Shown here in pieces: positions 1-10,101 of a DNA stretch of 64,000 nucleotides. Where the stretch lies: contig JAWWNJ010000097.1 in the NCBI GenBank assembly GCA_037176885.1, forward strand, positions 1 to 64,000, given 5' to 3'. Every line of letters starts with the position of its first letter. Position 1 is the stretch's first letter. Position numbers and translations under genes: made by a program. The DNA is from Favolaschia claudopus (lineage: Eukaryota > Basidiomycota > Agaricomycetes > Agaricales > Mycenaceae). The notes below the pieces were generated by a model. The model did not search any database and had not been told where the DNA came from. It saw only the letters and a program-made list of their open reading frames with translations.

Positions 1-68
1 AGGTTGGCGGCAACGTCCATAGCCTTGAGGAAATCGGCTTTGACGGTGTTGTAATCGTTTTGAGACAT
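1..68 (-). CDS. 5' end of an unidentified gene leaving the window (partial)
   Basis: Reading from position 68 toward position 1, an ATG opens a frame that begins MSQNDYNTVKADFLKAMDVA and stays open to the window edge. Only 22 residues are visible, so no family can be named. The codons look natural and the start lies about 65 nt downstream of a TATA-like sequence on the same strand, which supports a real gene start. It has the same orientation as the zinc-cluster units to its right, so it may be one more unit of that array, but nothing seen proves this. Confidence 0.45.
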   Translation of the reverse strand, partial: MSQNDYNTVKADFLKAMDVAAN

Positions 69-132
69 TTTGGAGGAAGCAGAGTAAAGACAGTAGACGA
101 GGCTGGGGGTATACCTGTCCGCCCCGCTGCTT

Positions 133-138
133 CTTATA
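133..138 (-). promoter_or_regulatory. TATA-like box for the partial gene at 68
   Basis: The minus strand reads TATAAG about 65 nt upstream of the ATG at 68. The position suits a fungal core promoter. The word is short and could occur by chance. Confidence 0.3.
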
Positions 139-490
139 CTCGAGCGGCCGTAATTAACGCCGTAAGGGATAATTTGGACGAAATTTGGTCAACGGCCGAA
201 CTTGGATTACCATTTATGGTAGATGCACCCGCCGGTGGCGCAGAAAATTATTTCAAACGCACCCGATCGTTCCGTGGCACGAAAATTTGCTGCCGGGGAA
301 CCTGAATTTCCTCTGATCGATCAACTGGGGACAGTTGAGATTTCTGAAAGGGGGAGAGGTGGGTCACCTAGCACGTCATTTGAGGGCAGCGGGCACATCT
401 TTTACCAAGAAATAAATGTTTCCAAGGCCTCACATGGGGCGGGAGCGTGTGTTATCGGAACGAACTATCCGAAAGTACATGTGCCTGTAT

Positions 491-1340
491 CTACACTGCC
501 CGCATCCTAGCCGGAAGATCCAGGAAAAGATTATTGGCGAGAACGTCTAACCGCTCGCGGATAACAGCAACATACGCAGCCGGGAGATTAGCCGTTTTGG
601 CCTCCTGAAGAAGATGGGAAAACCAAGCGGGCCTCGAAGTAAAAAGACAGCCGTTGGGCTGCCTCTGCGACGTTCCGCCCGACGATTACAGAATGGTATT
701 GTTGCCAGAATGGGAACTGCGCCAGGGTCCCCTCATGAAGGACGTCCCAAGCAGCTAGCTGTTCCTTCGTAGCCGCTAGAAGCGAGCGGGGAATCAGTTG
801 TGGCGCAACAGATAAGAAAGAAGTCGTCACTTACGATCGGGACCCTCTTTGAAACGGTGCCCGGCGGGCAGCAATTTCATCGGCCAGCTCAGCGGTCTGG
901 GTGTACGAGCAGTTGTGCTTCAGCAAGTAACAGCGGGTGCACGGCGCTCCCCACTCAGTAAACTCGCAATGAGAACGGGCGTTGAGGCACGCAGAGCATA
1001 CCCGGCCAGGCTGCCGAATGATGAGGAATTACCCGAGGCAAAATGTTCAGGAACGTACATAGTACTCCCTGAGCGGGCCGACGGGGTCATTCGGGAAGAG
1101 TGGATGTTCCAGCAAAGACATGAGTAGACGACTGAAGCAAATGGGACCTTCCCGCCAGCTTAAATATCTCTCTGAGACCTGGCGGGAGACCCAGAAACAG
1201 AAAGATCGACAGCGGGGACTCATTGCACCCGATGCTCCCGGAAGATCCGCAATATATGTGGAATATCCAACGAGGTGCTGAGCTCCCGCTGGGCAAAAAA
1301 CACGAGGAAGCTTTGGTTTCTAAGAAGCCTTCCTAATCGG
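491..1340 (-). pseudogene. Zinc-cluster unit B2, apparently frame-broken
   Basis: A minus-strand exon encodes a cysteine module (positions 998 to 909) with spacing C-x2-C-x6-C-x8-C-x2-C-x6-C, which resembles a fungal Zn2Cys6 cluster. It begins PGRVCSAC right after a CAG acceptor, and an upstream exon reads through REYY in phase. Downstream, a GTAAGT...TTCTAG intron leads to an exon containing WDVLHEGTLAQFPFWQQYHS, but the joint is out of phase by one base. The frame stops at 588, while another frame stays open to 491 with a helix-like tail (VIRERLDVLAN). No promoter or full-length product can be built without assuming a frame change. Function unknown; DNA binding is only suggested by the cysteine spacing. 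Confidence 0.5.
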
Positions 1341-1487
1341 GCAGCTTGAAACAGAGTTTTAAAAGATGCAAGTTCGTTTGACAGTGGGAATATATTTCCT
1401 ACTACGCTTACGGCCCGATGAACATGACGGGCGGGAGCCTTGCGCCGGACTGGAGGGCTACAGCGTCTAACCTATCCCGGAGGAGAT

Positions 1488-2090
1488 CTACAATTTCCTT
1501 TCGTACGCCCCGCCCCCCTTCGCGTCAAACCACAGTCCGTACAAGAAGCGTAGCTGGCCAAACCCAAGGGTGCCGAGCATGGACCTGGCGGCGAGGATGG
1601 TGCAAGTACGCACGTCAATGTATCTCTTCTCGTCGAGCCGGGCACCGGCAGCCCGGGCGTACCAGTCAAACTGAGCGATCCGTCCGGCGGAGGGAGCTAG
1701 AATTCACTAAGACCCCCCGCTGAGCGGTATAAAGATAGAAAGCAGACTTACCTGGCCGAGAGGCTAGGAGAGTGTCGCGACGACGGCTGTTCTCGGCCTG
1801 CCAGACGGACTTCTTAGTGTAGCAGCACAAGGCGGCGCGGCCTATGAACATGCAGCTGAGGCAGGCTTCACCCCACTGAATCCAGATGCAATGGCGGTAG
1901 TTCTTGAGGCAGCATTGGCATTCGTACTCCGGCTAAGAAGAGGCACCCGTCAGCGGGAGAGTACCAGGAAAGAAAGAAAGACCCACAAACTGAGCCTGAA
2001 GTACGAGCTGGTACTCCTGAGGGACCGGTGAAGCTCCTAAAGCGTTCTGAGTAAAAAGTCGCTGCCAAAGAAAAGGCGGGCATCGCTCGA
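1488..2090 (-). CDS. Zinc-cluster unit B3 (3' part of a spliced gene)
   Basis: Three exon segments join in frame on the minus strand. The first ends QEYQLVLQAQF before a GTGGGT donor. The second begins PEYECQCC and carries the six-cysteine module at 1920 to 1822 (C-x2-C-x6-C-x8-C-x2-C-x8-C). The third starts after a TTCTAG acceptor with APSAGRIAQFDWYARAAGAR and reaches a TAG at 1490-1488. A different frame just beyond the stop, to 1417, encodes a tail similar to that of unit B2 (LLRDRLDAVA), so the true C terminus may be longer and frame-broken at a G-run. No ATG for this unit was identified. A small fragment of a zinc-cluster family; role unknown. Confidence 0.5.
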
Positions 2091-2255
2091 AGGACTCACT
2101 AGGCACCGGCCGCTATAAGTAAAACTTGTAGCCGACGGGTGAGTACCACCGGCTGCCGGACCAAAAGCTCAGAAGGAATCAGACATCACGATAACGGCTT
2201 GCGACCGGGCAAAGAGATTTATTTGACCCTAACGGGGAAAAGCTACTAGCCTGGG

Positions 2256-2870
2256 TTACCGCTCGAAGGTCTGGCGGCGCGTGCCTTGGGCCAAGGGCAC
2301 GACGGTCGGAACATTAGAGTCCCGTCGCCTGATATCATGGAGCAGGATAGCTGCGTCGACGTCGCACTGGGCGTGGATCGAGCGATCCTGGGTACGCCAC
2401 TCGCGTAAAACTCGAGATAGGATGTTGTAGAAATACAGCCGCCGGCTGGAGTGAGCGGCGTGGTTTAGGGTCGTGAGCAATGTCCCCAGTCACGAAGGTC
2501 GCCAGCAAATTCCTCCCCGCCCGACGCAAGAAGTCAGCGGGCTCATATCGGGGCTTAAGCCGCCGAGGCGCAAGTGGTACCAGAGTTCGAGGAATGCAAG
2601 GTCGTACAACGTGCCGCCTGAATAGAATAAGAAAGATGAGAATTCGAAGAGCGGCAGGACTTACCGCTGCGATAGATAAAAAGTGTCGGAAAGGTTGAAG
2701 AGGGATAGGTATACTTGAACCAATCCACCCCGGCGAACAAGCATTTGGGGACCTTCGCTCCCGGCACCGAGTGCACTTCGAGCCCCAGTGAAGAAATTCA
2801 CAATCTTCGCCGGCGTCACTACAAGGTGTGCAGACGAGATTCGGCTAGCGGCTGGTTGGACTTGGCGCAG
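2256..2870 (-). pseudogene. Zinc-cluster unit B4 (degenerate)
   Basis: A third copy of the cysteine module lies at 2832 to 2737 (starts PNLVCTPC, then HWGSKCTRC), again directly after an AG acceptor that puts proline first, as in B2 and B3. Downstream, a GTAAGT...TTCAG intron leads to GTLYDLAFLELWYHLRLGGL, but not in the phase of the module. A third frame then carries LYFYNILSRVLREW and stops at 2256. The changes of frame without splice sites suggest a decayed copy. Nothing coding was resolved between about 2,870 and 3,400. Confidence 0.45.
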
Positions 2871-3400
2871 AAATGTGTTGAGGACAGCCTACCACGGTAT
2901 AGATCTTGCGCACAAAGTCTTGACTGACCACCGGGAAGAAATGGTAGTCGATTAGGACTTCACCTATGGGCTGAGGCATGACGATTGAAGGAAAAGGATG
3001 ATTTGATTGGCCATCTACCCCTATCGACTACAAGTACGGTAGCGGGCAGCTCGGGCCGCCGGGCCAGTCCTACTCTACGTTATCACTCTTACGAGGCCAG
3101 CGGGAGAAATAAGGAATGAGCCACCCGGTGGAGCCCGAGGACAGCCGCTGTCAGCTGGATGAGATGCCGCGGGCAATCCCCGCCATCTGATGACCCCGGT
3201 GATAAGCACCGTTGCCGCTCGGCATGTTGAAAAAACTCAGAAGTTCAATGTCCAGCTCGCTCTTTAAGACGTACTCGGCCGACGGGCGCAGCACTTAGCC
3301 AGATTCTCTCGCTTCAGACTCTTACAAATCAGAGGCTCTAGCCGGGGACTCTGACTTTGGAACTCAGACAGAACTGGGAAGTTGGATCACACATGAAAGG

Positions 3401-3462
3401 AGAGCATCGTAAAAGCTTTTATTTTTAGTTTCATCGGCTCTTTGGCCGGTACACGATGCTCT
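3401..3462. repeat. Hairpin with 10-bp arms
   Basis: AGAGCATCGT at 3401-3410 is matched by its reverse complement ACGATGCTCT at 3453-3462, with a 42-nt AT-rich spacer. It sits between unit B4 and the large gene at 3.77-7.3 kb, so it could be a 3' processing structure, a boundary or a chance palindrome. Confidence 0.5.
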
Positions 3463-3767
3463 ACTACTACTATGGGGCATTTGATTTTTATTGGGGGGTC
3501 ATGGCGGGTGGAATTCCACCAGGCCATGACCGTTCGCAACCAGCGGGGTTATGGGACCCGTACCCGTAGCTTTTGATGATATTTGGGGGCCGCTCGGCCC
3601 CCCGCGATTATGAATACAGAAATATTTCTGAAGAAAGAAGTCAGTGGAAGCTGGGTACAGCGGGAAAACTGGGCAAGTGCTTACTTGCCGCCCGCCCACC
3701 CACGAGGAAAGTCTGAAGTTGAGGTTTAGCAGAGGAATGAAGAAAGGTTCAAGTCGAACTTACCGGC

Positions 3768-6700
3768 TCACGCGTAATCGTCGAAGTCGAAGATGTGGGC
3801 ATGGACGGTATCGTCCAGCTCACCCGCTGCGTCGACATCTTCGATTTCCCCCGGCCTCGACCGACATGGCATCCGACGCGTCGGGGTCGTCCAGCTGCTC
3901 TTGAACGCTGTCGGCGACCTCCTCTTCGCTGCCGTCTTCGCCCGATTCCTCGCCGCTGGATACCTCCTCGAAAGCAAAAGCTTGAGCTAAGAAGTCCTCC
4001 TCGTACAGGTCGGGTGCACCCACCTCGGCTTCCTCCCCGTCGCTGGCGTAGTCGTCGGCGGCTGGCTCTACTGCGCGGCCTTTGCCTTTGGATTGAGCTC
4101 TTGGCTCAGGCGTTGGCGGGCGGGAACCAAGGTCCATCGCTGTAGCGGGAGAAACGAACTTAGGATTGGAAAAGAAGATAAGAAAGATAGGAGGACTTAC
4201 GATCGCGTGGGCCGTCGTCGGCCGACTCCTCCTCAGTTGGAGAAGGGGGCGGGCGGAACTCGTCCTCGGGAGCGTCCTCGTCGTCGTGCACCACCGGATC
4301 AGACTTGACCTTCGACTTCTTCGAATTTCCTGTGTTTCGGCGCGAGCGGGAAGGTTTAGGTTTCTTAACCTCCGACTCGTCGGGCAACACGGTAAATTTC
4401 CCCCGGGCGTACAATTCGCGGAAGAATCCGGGCACATTCTGGTGCTTCGCGCTGTACGGGGTGGGATTCCCATTGAAGTCGAGCGGGTCCAAGTCCTCGG
4501 GACCTTCGCCGCTAGCCTGAACGCGAGCTCGAACTAACGAGCCGTCTGGACCGGTCGCTGAGCTTACAACGCCCTCCTCGTCGAACAGGAGGTGGAAGCA
4601 GTCTTCCGGCTACCGGAAGAATTCAGTGCGAGCGGGAATAAAAACTTAGAAAGAGTTTCTTACCTCGACCTCCACCCATTGCGGCGGGCGTACGTCGTCC
4701 GGGTCGGAGGGGATCAAGAAAAATCCCAGCGGCGCAGCCCGCTCGTTCGCGTCGTAAGCCTTGTAAAAGTTGTACGCGGTGTCGAAGATCGGGATGTCCG
4801 CTTCATCCAACAGGGCCATGGGGAAGAATTGCCAGGCGCGAACCTCATTGATGTCCGAGCCGGCGTGAAGCCCTTGGGTCATGGCAATCCTGAGCATGAG
4901 TTCCATGTGCTTCTGTTTCTCCTCGTAGGTCTCGCCGTCGAAACGAGCGACGAAGTCGTCGAAGTTGACTTGGCCGCGGGTGACCAGGATAGCGTGAAGC
5001 ATCTTGAACATCTTCCGGCGCAGTTGAACATAGGCGGCCTCGAGCGAGTTCTGGATGGCGAAGACCGTCGCGCTGGCCTGATTGACGTCCTCGTTCAAGT
5101 CGTGCCATTCTGTTGAACTGGTTAGCGGGCGAGAAATAAATATGAAAGAAGTATGACTTACCCGGCGGGTCATGAAGACCCATTCCTTGAGCTCGGTGCC
5201 CATGAGGCTCAACTCCTCGCCGGTAGCCAAAAATGTGCAGTCCTTCTTGGACTTTTGGCTTGCGCAGGCAGTGCACTCAGAAGGGAAGCCGACGACTCTG
5301 CATTCCGAACCATTGTGAATGCAACGGATGCAGCGGGGGACCGTACTATGTCAGGGTGGTCAGTACGAGGTGTCACCCGATGAGTTCAACTTCACCTGGG
5401 CTTGAAAGAGCTCCATCGTCGAGACGAAGCCGTCGGAGCTCAACGCAAAGAGACCCGTCTCGGGGTCGATTGGGAGGTCCAGGCGTCTCGCTGGGTGAGG
5501 GTACCCGGTGAGGAACTTTCTGAAGAGTTCCTTGCTGGGAATGTTGAACTCCTCCTTCGACTTCTTGATGGTCGGTGGGCTCTGCGGGAAGTCAGTCTCG
5601 CCGGGAGAAATTCGATAGACAGAAATTGCGCCGCTCACCGGGTTGATTCCCAGATTTCTGAGAATCATCCTATGGGAATAATCGGGCACGATGTACCGCA
5701 GCGAAGGAACTTCGTCGATGGTGACGTCTTCGTGCGGGTCCCGGGGAGCTGGCTTTGAAGTCGAAGCCTTGGCGGTCTGCGGGGGGTTTCGTTGTGATTA
5801 CTAGAAAGACAGTTAGCGGCTCGATCGTACTTGAGAAATCTAAAGGAGTTCACTCACGGACGATCGGCTTCTTGGAGGCTTTCACCTCGGATTCGGAAAT
5901 GTATTCGATGGGGGGGGTCTATGAGAAATTTATAGTTAACTCTATGTCGGCCTTACACTTGGGACAACAGCGAGTAACTACTACCTCCTGCCTAGCGGGC
6001 GGTTTCCCCCCTTCTCCCTCCTTGATTTTCTTCGCCGGCGAAGTCTCGGCGTTGGTGGATGCTTTGCGTTTTGAGCCGCTGGCAGCGGCGAGAGGCGAGT
6101 CGGCGGGGACGGTTACTTTGCGCTTGATGACTTGGACTCGGTTAGAGCCCTCGGAGGCGGGCTGGTCGGTCTAATAGAAGGCAAGGTGGTTTAGCGGGGA
6201 AACTAGATAGAAGAAAAATGGGCTTACGAGCTTCTTGAATTTCGGGAGCGGTTTCTGTTCCCGCTGTTTGGCCTCGTCCTAAACGAACGAGAGTCAGCAA
6301 AGGGAAGGGAGGCCAACGGGAAGGATTACCTTAGCCGGCGCGACCGGCTTGCTGGGCTGCTCAGAGTCAGCAGCAGGCTTACCGCCGCCCTTGCCCGAGT
6401 TGGATGAGCCGGCGGCGGCTTTGTCGCGACCCTTCGGCTTGTCGCCAGCGGGGTTCGACAACTTGCCTGCTGCAGAGGCAGAGCCGGTCCCCCTTCTTTG
6501 AAAGCATGAGTCTCGATTAGGAAGAGGACACTGCGGGTCGTCACTTACCGAGGACTTGAGTGGTCTGAACTCCTCCGGCCTCAACGGCGGCGGGCGAGAA
6601 GGGAGGGTGAAATTGGCCACCTCCTTCGTCGGCTCGGGGGGCCGCGCGAGCTGAATGATCAAGTCAGTCGGTAGCCGGCGAAAGAAATCAGAGGAAGACG

Positions 6701-7339
6701 ACTTGCCTTTAACTTTTCCATCTCGGGCTTGCTCAAAGCCAGACCCCAAAGCTCTGGGTGGTCGTGTCGCGGATCGATGCGCTTGAGCTGCCGGCCGAGA
6801 TAGTAGGATAGGGCGGTTGCGTAGGGAGGAACAGACTCTTCGCTCCCGCGGGCAAAGTTGAGGCCCGCCCGGTGAATTCTCTATTAAGAATTCTTCAGGA
6901 AAGACGAATACGAGAAGATGTAGCGGGGACTTACCAGTTCGCTATCCAGACTGCGTATCAGATTCTCGACTTCGTGGGGCTTCATCTGGTCCGCAACGCC
7001 GGGGGTGATGAGCTTCTTCACCGCTTTGAACTTGTTGGGCTTGTCCCGCCAGGCGGACCAGAAGTCGATTCGCTCGGTCAAGTTGACCGGCGACTGCTTG
7101 ACCTTGGCCTTGGAGGAAGAAGCCGCCGATGGTACAGCAGCGGGAGTCCTCAACGGAGCAGGAGTGGAGATTGAAGGCGAAGCCGCCCGGGTAGACGCCT
7201 TAGAGGCACGAGAACCAGGACGAGCAGCCGATGCAGACGGGCGGGGGGCGGGGAGTCTTCTTGTCGTCTTCCATCTCGCGGGTGGGACTTCACGAAATGA
7301 ACCGCTGGGAATTGGAAAGTGATCCCCCGTGCAAGGCAC
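3768..7339 (-). CDS. Large multi-exon zinc-cluster protein gene (two apparent frame breaks)
   Basis: Many minus-strand exons join through good GTAAGT...AG introns. Order of the product: an S/P/A-rich N terminus; a helical segment (FWSAWRDKPNKFKAVKKLIT, near 7,050-6,950); LNFARGSEESVPPYATALSY; a K/P-rich linker; a segment around GYPHPARRLDLPIDPETGLF; a six-cysteine module at 5332-5237 (C-x2-C-x6-C-x8-C-x2-C-x7-C); a helical domain (EWHDLNEDVNQASATVFAIQ, 5116-4672); and an acidic tail ending HIFDFDDYA with stop TGA at 3770-3768. The exact start is uncertain because frames conflict near 7,275-7,339. The frame breaks at two C5/G5 runs (3848-3852 and 5335-5339). A further intron-like sequence follows the stop. 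The zinc-cluster spacing suggests DNA binding, but no standard transcription-factor domain is seen; it may be a repeat-borne gene. Confidence 0.55.
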
Positions 7340-9640
7340 TTAAGATCGTCGCCGGGCAGAAAGATATAATGATGAGGGCCAGAGGAAAGAAGGCAAGGGG
7401 GTGCCCAATCAGGGAATCGGTGGGGAATCCACCTAGAAACCTCTCGAGTCTTTATACCTCTCGAGGTCGGAGTTCGAATGTTTTGATGGGATTCTCGAGA
7501 AAATTTCCGAGAAAAACATTTGAATGAGGAAGCGGGGGGTCCCCGCGGCTTCTTTGATCCCAAACATTCCAAACTGCGGATGAATAGGACGGCTTTAGAG
7601 AGCGCAGGGTTAGAGTTTGATTCGAGCGCTTCTCTAATTTGATGTACTTCCGAAAAAGGCAGGAATGACGCCTCATAATGAAAGTGACGGCATCGCCGGC
7701 CGCGGCGAGGAGTTGAGTCCAGAAACTGTCAACGGAGGTAGAGTGGGATCTAAAAATAGGTCGCCACGAGTCCTTCGTTAAGGTTTTCTCTCATGAAATA
7801 CCAAAGGGGACGAGCGGGGACCGGGCCTCACTGGCGGCCCGTTCGTTATCTAAAATTATTCCAAGACAGAAGTTTGTCTTGAAGTCCCCTTCCCCGGGAA
7901 GATGGATAAGATCTCTAGCGGGCGATCTCAAGTCGTCAACTCGGGAGAGTTGAAATCTAGAAAGGGGGAGATGATAGGGCCGCTCAGCGGCTAGGCATGA
8001 AAAGCCCGGAATTTATCGATTTTGAGACCTATCAGCGGGAGAAGTGAGGCTAGGATAATAGAAGATATGCCCGTCCTCGCGGGCAGTATCTTATTGCTGT
8101 GGATAGCCGACAAGCTGGCGGGACACCAACGGGTAGCAGCGGCTTAGCGACGTTTCCCTAAACATGGGTGCGAGACTCTGCCGCTGACTATTTCTACACT
8201 GCCGGGCCAAGAGACTTAGTGGGAAACTACTATCTCGAGGTGCTGGAGGCGACTAAGAGGAACTACCAACCTCCCTGAGGTTAGGCGCTCACCCGCCGAC
8301 CAACATGAAGGAGATCTAGCGGGGGACCATACTGAGTTCAACTTCGAACTCAGGACGGCCACCACTCTACCGACGAACAGGATCACCGGCAGGCTCTACC
8401 CGAGCACGCCGGCTGATTACGGACAGCCGGGACTTAACCGACTGCCAGCGGGAGCACCGCGGAGCCAGCGGCTATCCAGCCAACGACTCTGTCAGAACGA
8501 TGAGAAGGACATGGCGAGTTGCCGGGGGCATTTCCCGCTGATTGCGGACAACCCGAACGGCGAGTGGCGAGCCGCTAACGCGACTCGGCTCTCCCTATTT
8601 TCCCTGGAACTTAGACTGTTCTGAAGATAGAAGACGAGACGAACTTGACCGCTGTCGAGCCGTTGACTAACTACTCAGCGGGAAGCCTTTTCGACTTCAA
8701 CTCGACCAGCGGCAAGACCATATTATGAAGGAAGAATTTCGTGTCCCCTCCCGGGGACATGGCAACCAGCACGCCATTGCACTGCAATAAGGCGCAATAC
8801 CCACCCGCCCGCATGGACTTTCTCCGGGAGGCAGTCTTTTCACTCACGACTCGCAATCCTGAATATACCATTGGTTCCCAGCGGGCGCGGCATCAAACTT
8901 GGACACTCTCTCATCATGATTTTATTTGGTTGTTTCTGCTCCCGCTGCATGTATTTAATCTCCCGGTGTACTTTTTGTTACTCAGTCAATTACCTACCCG
9001 TAGACAAGGGCAGTTTGTAGCGGACTCTAGAATTTGAATTGAACTTTGAAAGAGACTAGACTTGATATCTGAGAGAGATTCGAGTGATACGGAAAGACTT
9101 GTGGCATACCGAGCCGCCAGAACTTTGAGAGCCCCGCCAGCCTTTGAGCCCGAGCCCTCCTGAAATACGAAGCCCCGTTTCTTGCTGTTCCGCGGTATAA
9201 CCAAGACCCCCGTTCGAGCTTGATTCCGCGCCGTCGACGCCCCGTGTGCCAGCCGTTCCGCGGTATAACCAAGACCCCCGTTCGAGCTCGCCGCCGCGTA
9301 GTGGTGTAACTGCCCGGGTCACTGTTAGTGTCCGCGCCATCGACATAAGAGCCCCGCTTCTCGCCAGAGCCGCGCCGGTCGTATAAGAACCCCGTCCCGC
9401 TGAGCCGCGCCTTCTGCCCGCCGGTTGTCATCCAGAAAGTTTCTTGCCGGTTGACGATCCACTACCGGGCGACGCTTTTCTATTGGCACGGAGACCCTCC
9501 CCGCTAGACTCAGAATTTCTCATTTCGAAGTCTCAGAAAGAGTGACTCTTCGCTTCTCCCGCTGCGAATCGTTTTGCCCGCTACGTTCTCGCTAGACAAT
9601 CTAGTAGTTCGTCCCGCTCAAACGTAAGCGACCTTGATTG
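7340..9640. other. Non-coding, repeat-like upstream zone
   Basis: No convincing gene was found here. The stretch keeps the AGCGGG/CCCGCT word at roughly 100-200-bp spacing, as in the gene zone to its left. It includes a degenerate GC-rich minisatellite at about 9.1-9.43 kb. It may hold the promoter and leader of the minus-strand gene ending at 7.3 kb, or be the end of a larger repeat. Confidence 0.4.
9187..9288. repeat. Perfect 34-bp direct repeat within a minisatellite
   Basis: A 34-bp sequence starting GTTCCGCGGTATAACC occurs identically at 9187-9220 and 9255-9288, a 68-bp offset. Looser versions (CGG.ATAA/GTATAAGAACCCCG) continue to about 9,400. On the minus strand one frame encodes ELERGSWLYRGTA in both copies, so a repetitive protein segment cannot be excluded. 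Confidence 0.75.
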
Positions 9641-10100
9641 ATTGAAGCTTGCACAAGTATTCTGAGGGACGATACGTGCTCCCGCCACCCCGAACACACA
9701 CACACACACGTCGTATTGGATTAGATTTTGTGATTTTATATTTCGGTATATTTCACGCCTACACCTACACGCACCGTTTCAACGCGCTGCCTAAGTATTC
9801 CTCCAATGTTATCCCATGTTCCTTGATGTCCCCTTAGGTCCCAATTCAATTGGTAGAATGGTTAGACTTAGAAGAGGGATTGGTATCCTCGACTACCGTG
9901 TACGAATACCCATTTCTGGATAATCATAAGTCGTAGACAAGTCTAGCCTTCCTTGCATCATTTAGTTAACAGCGCGGGTACGCTTTAACCCTCTGAGATA
10001 TATTCCAAGAGATGTCCATATATTCCTCTTAGTTCAAACACGCGTTATATAATATTAAACATGTTCAAAAATTGAGAAAACACGGGGTGTTTTCATCCCA
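9641..10100. other. AT-rich gap with a (CA)n run
   Basis: This holds a short CA microsatellite at about 9,695-9,707, a possible RNA polymerase III A-box (TGGTAGAATGG, near 9,857), and an AT-rich run that ends in a good acceptor (TTTTCATCCCAG) just before the glycosyltransferase exon. No upstream exon of that gene was recognised here. Confidence 0.4.
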
Positions 10101-10101
10101 G

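Noticed and set aside
1..9640. LTR retrotransposon reading of the left zone
   Set aside because: No reverse transcriptase, integrase or protease motifs were found on either strand, and no long direct terminal repeats were seen.
9840..9925. tRNA-like sequence (A-box TGGTAGAATGG and a T-loop-like ACGAATAC)
   Set aside because: No acceptor stem or T-stem pairing could be formed, and the B-box has a mismatch; at best a decayed tRNA-derived fragment.
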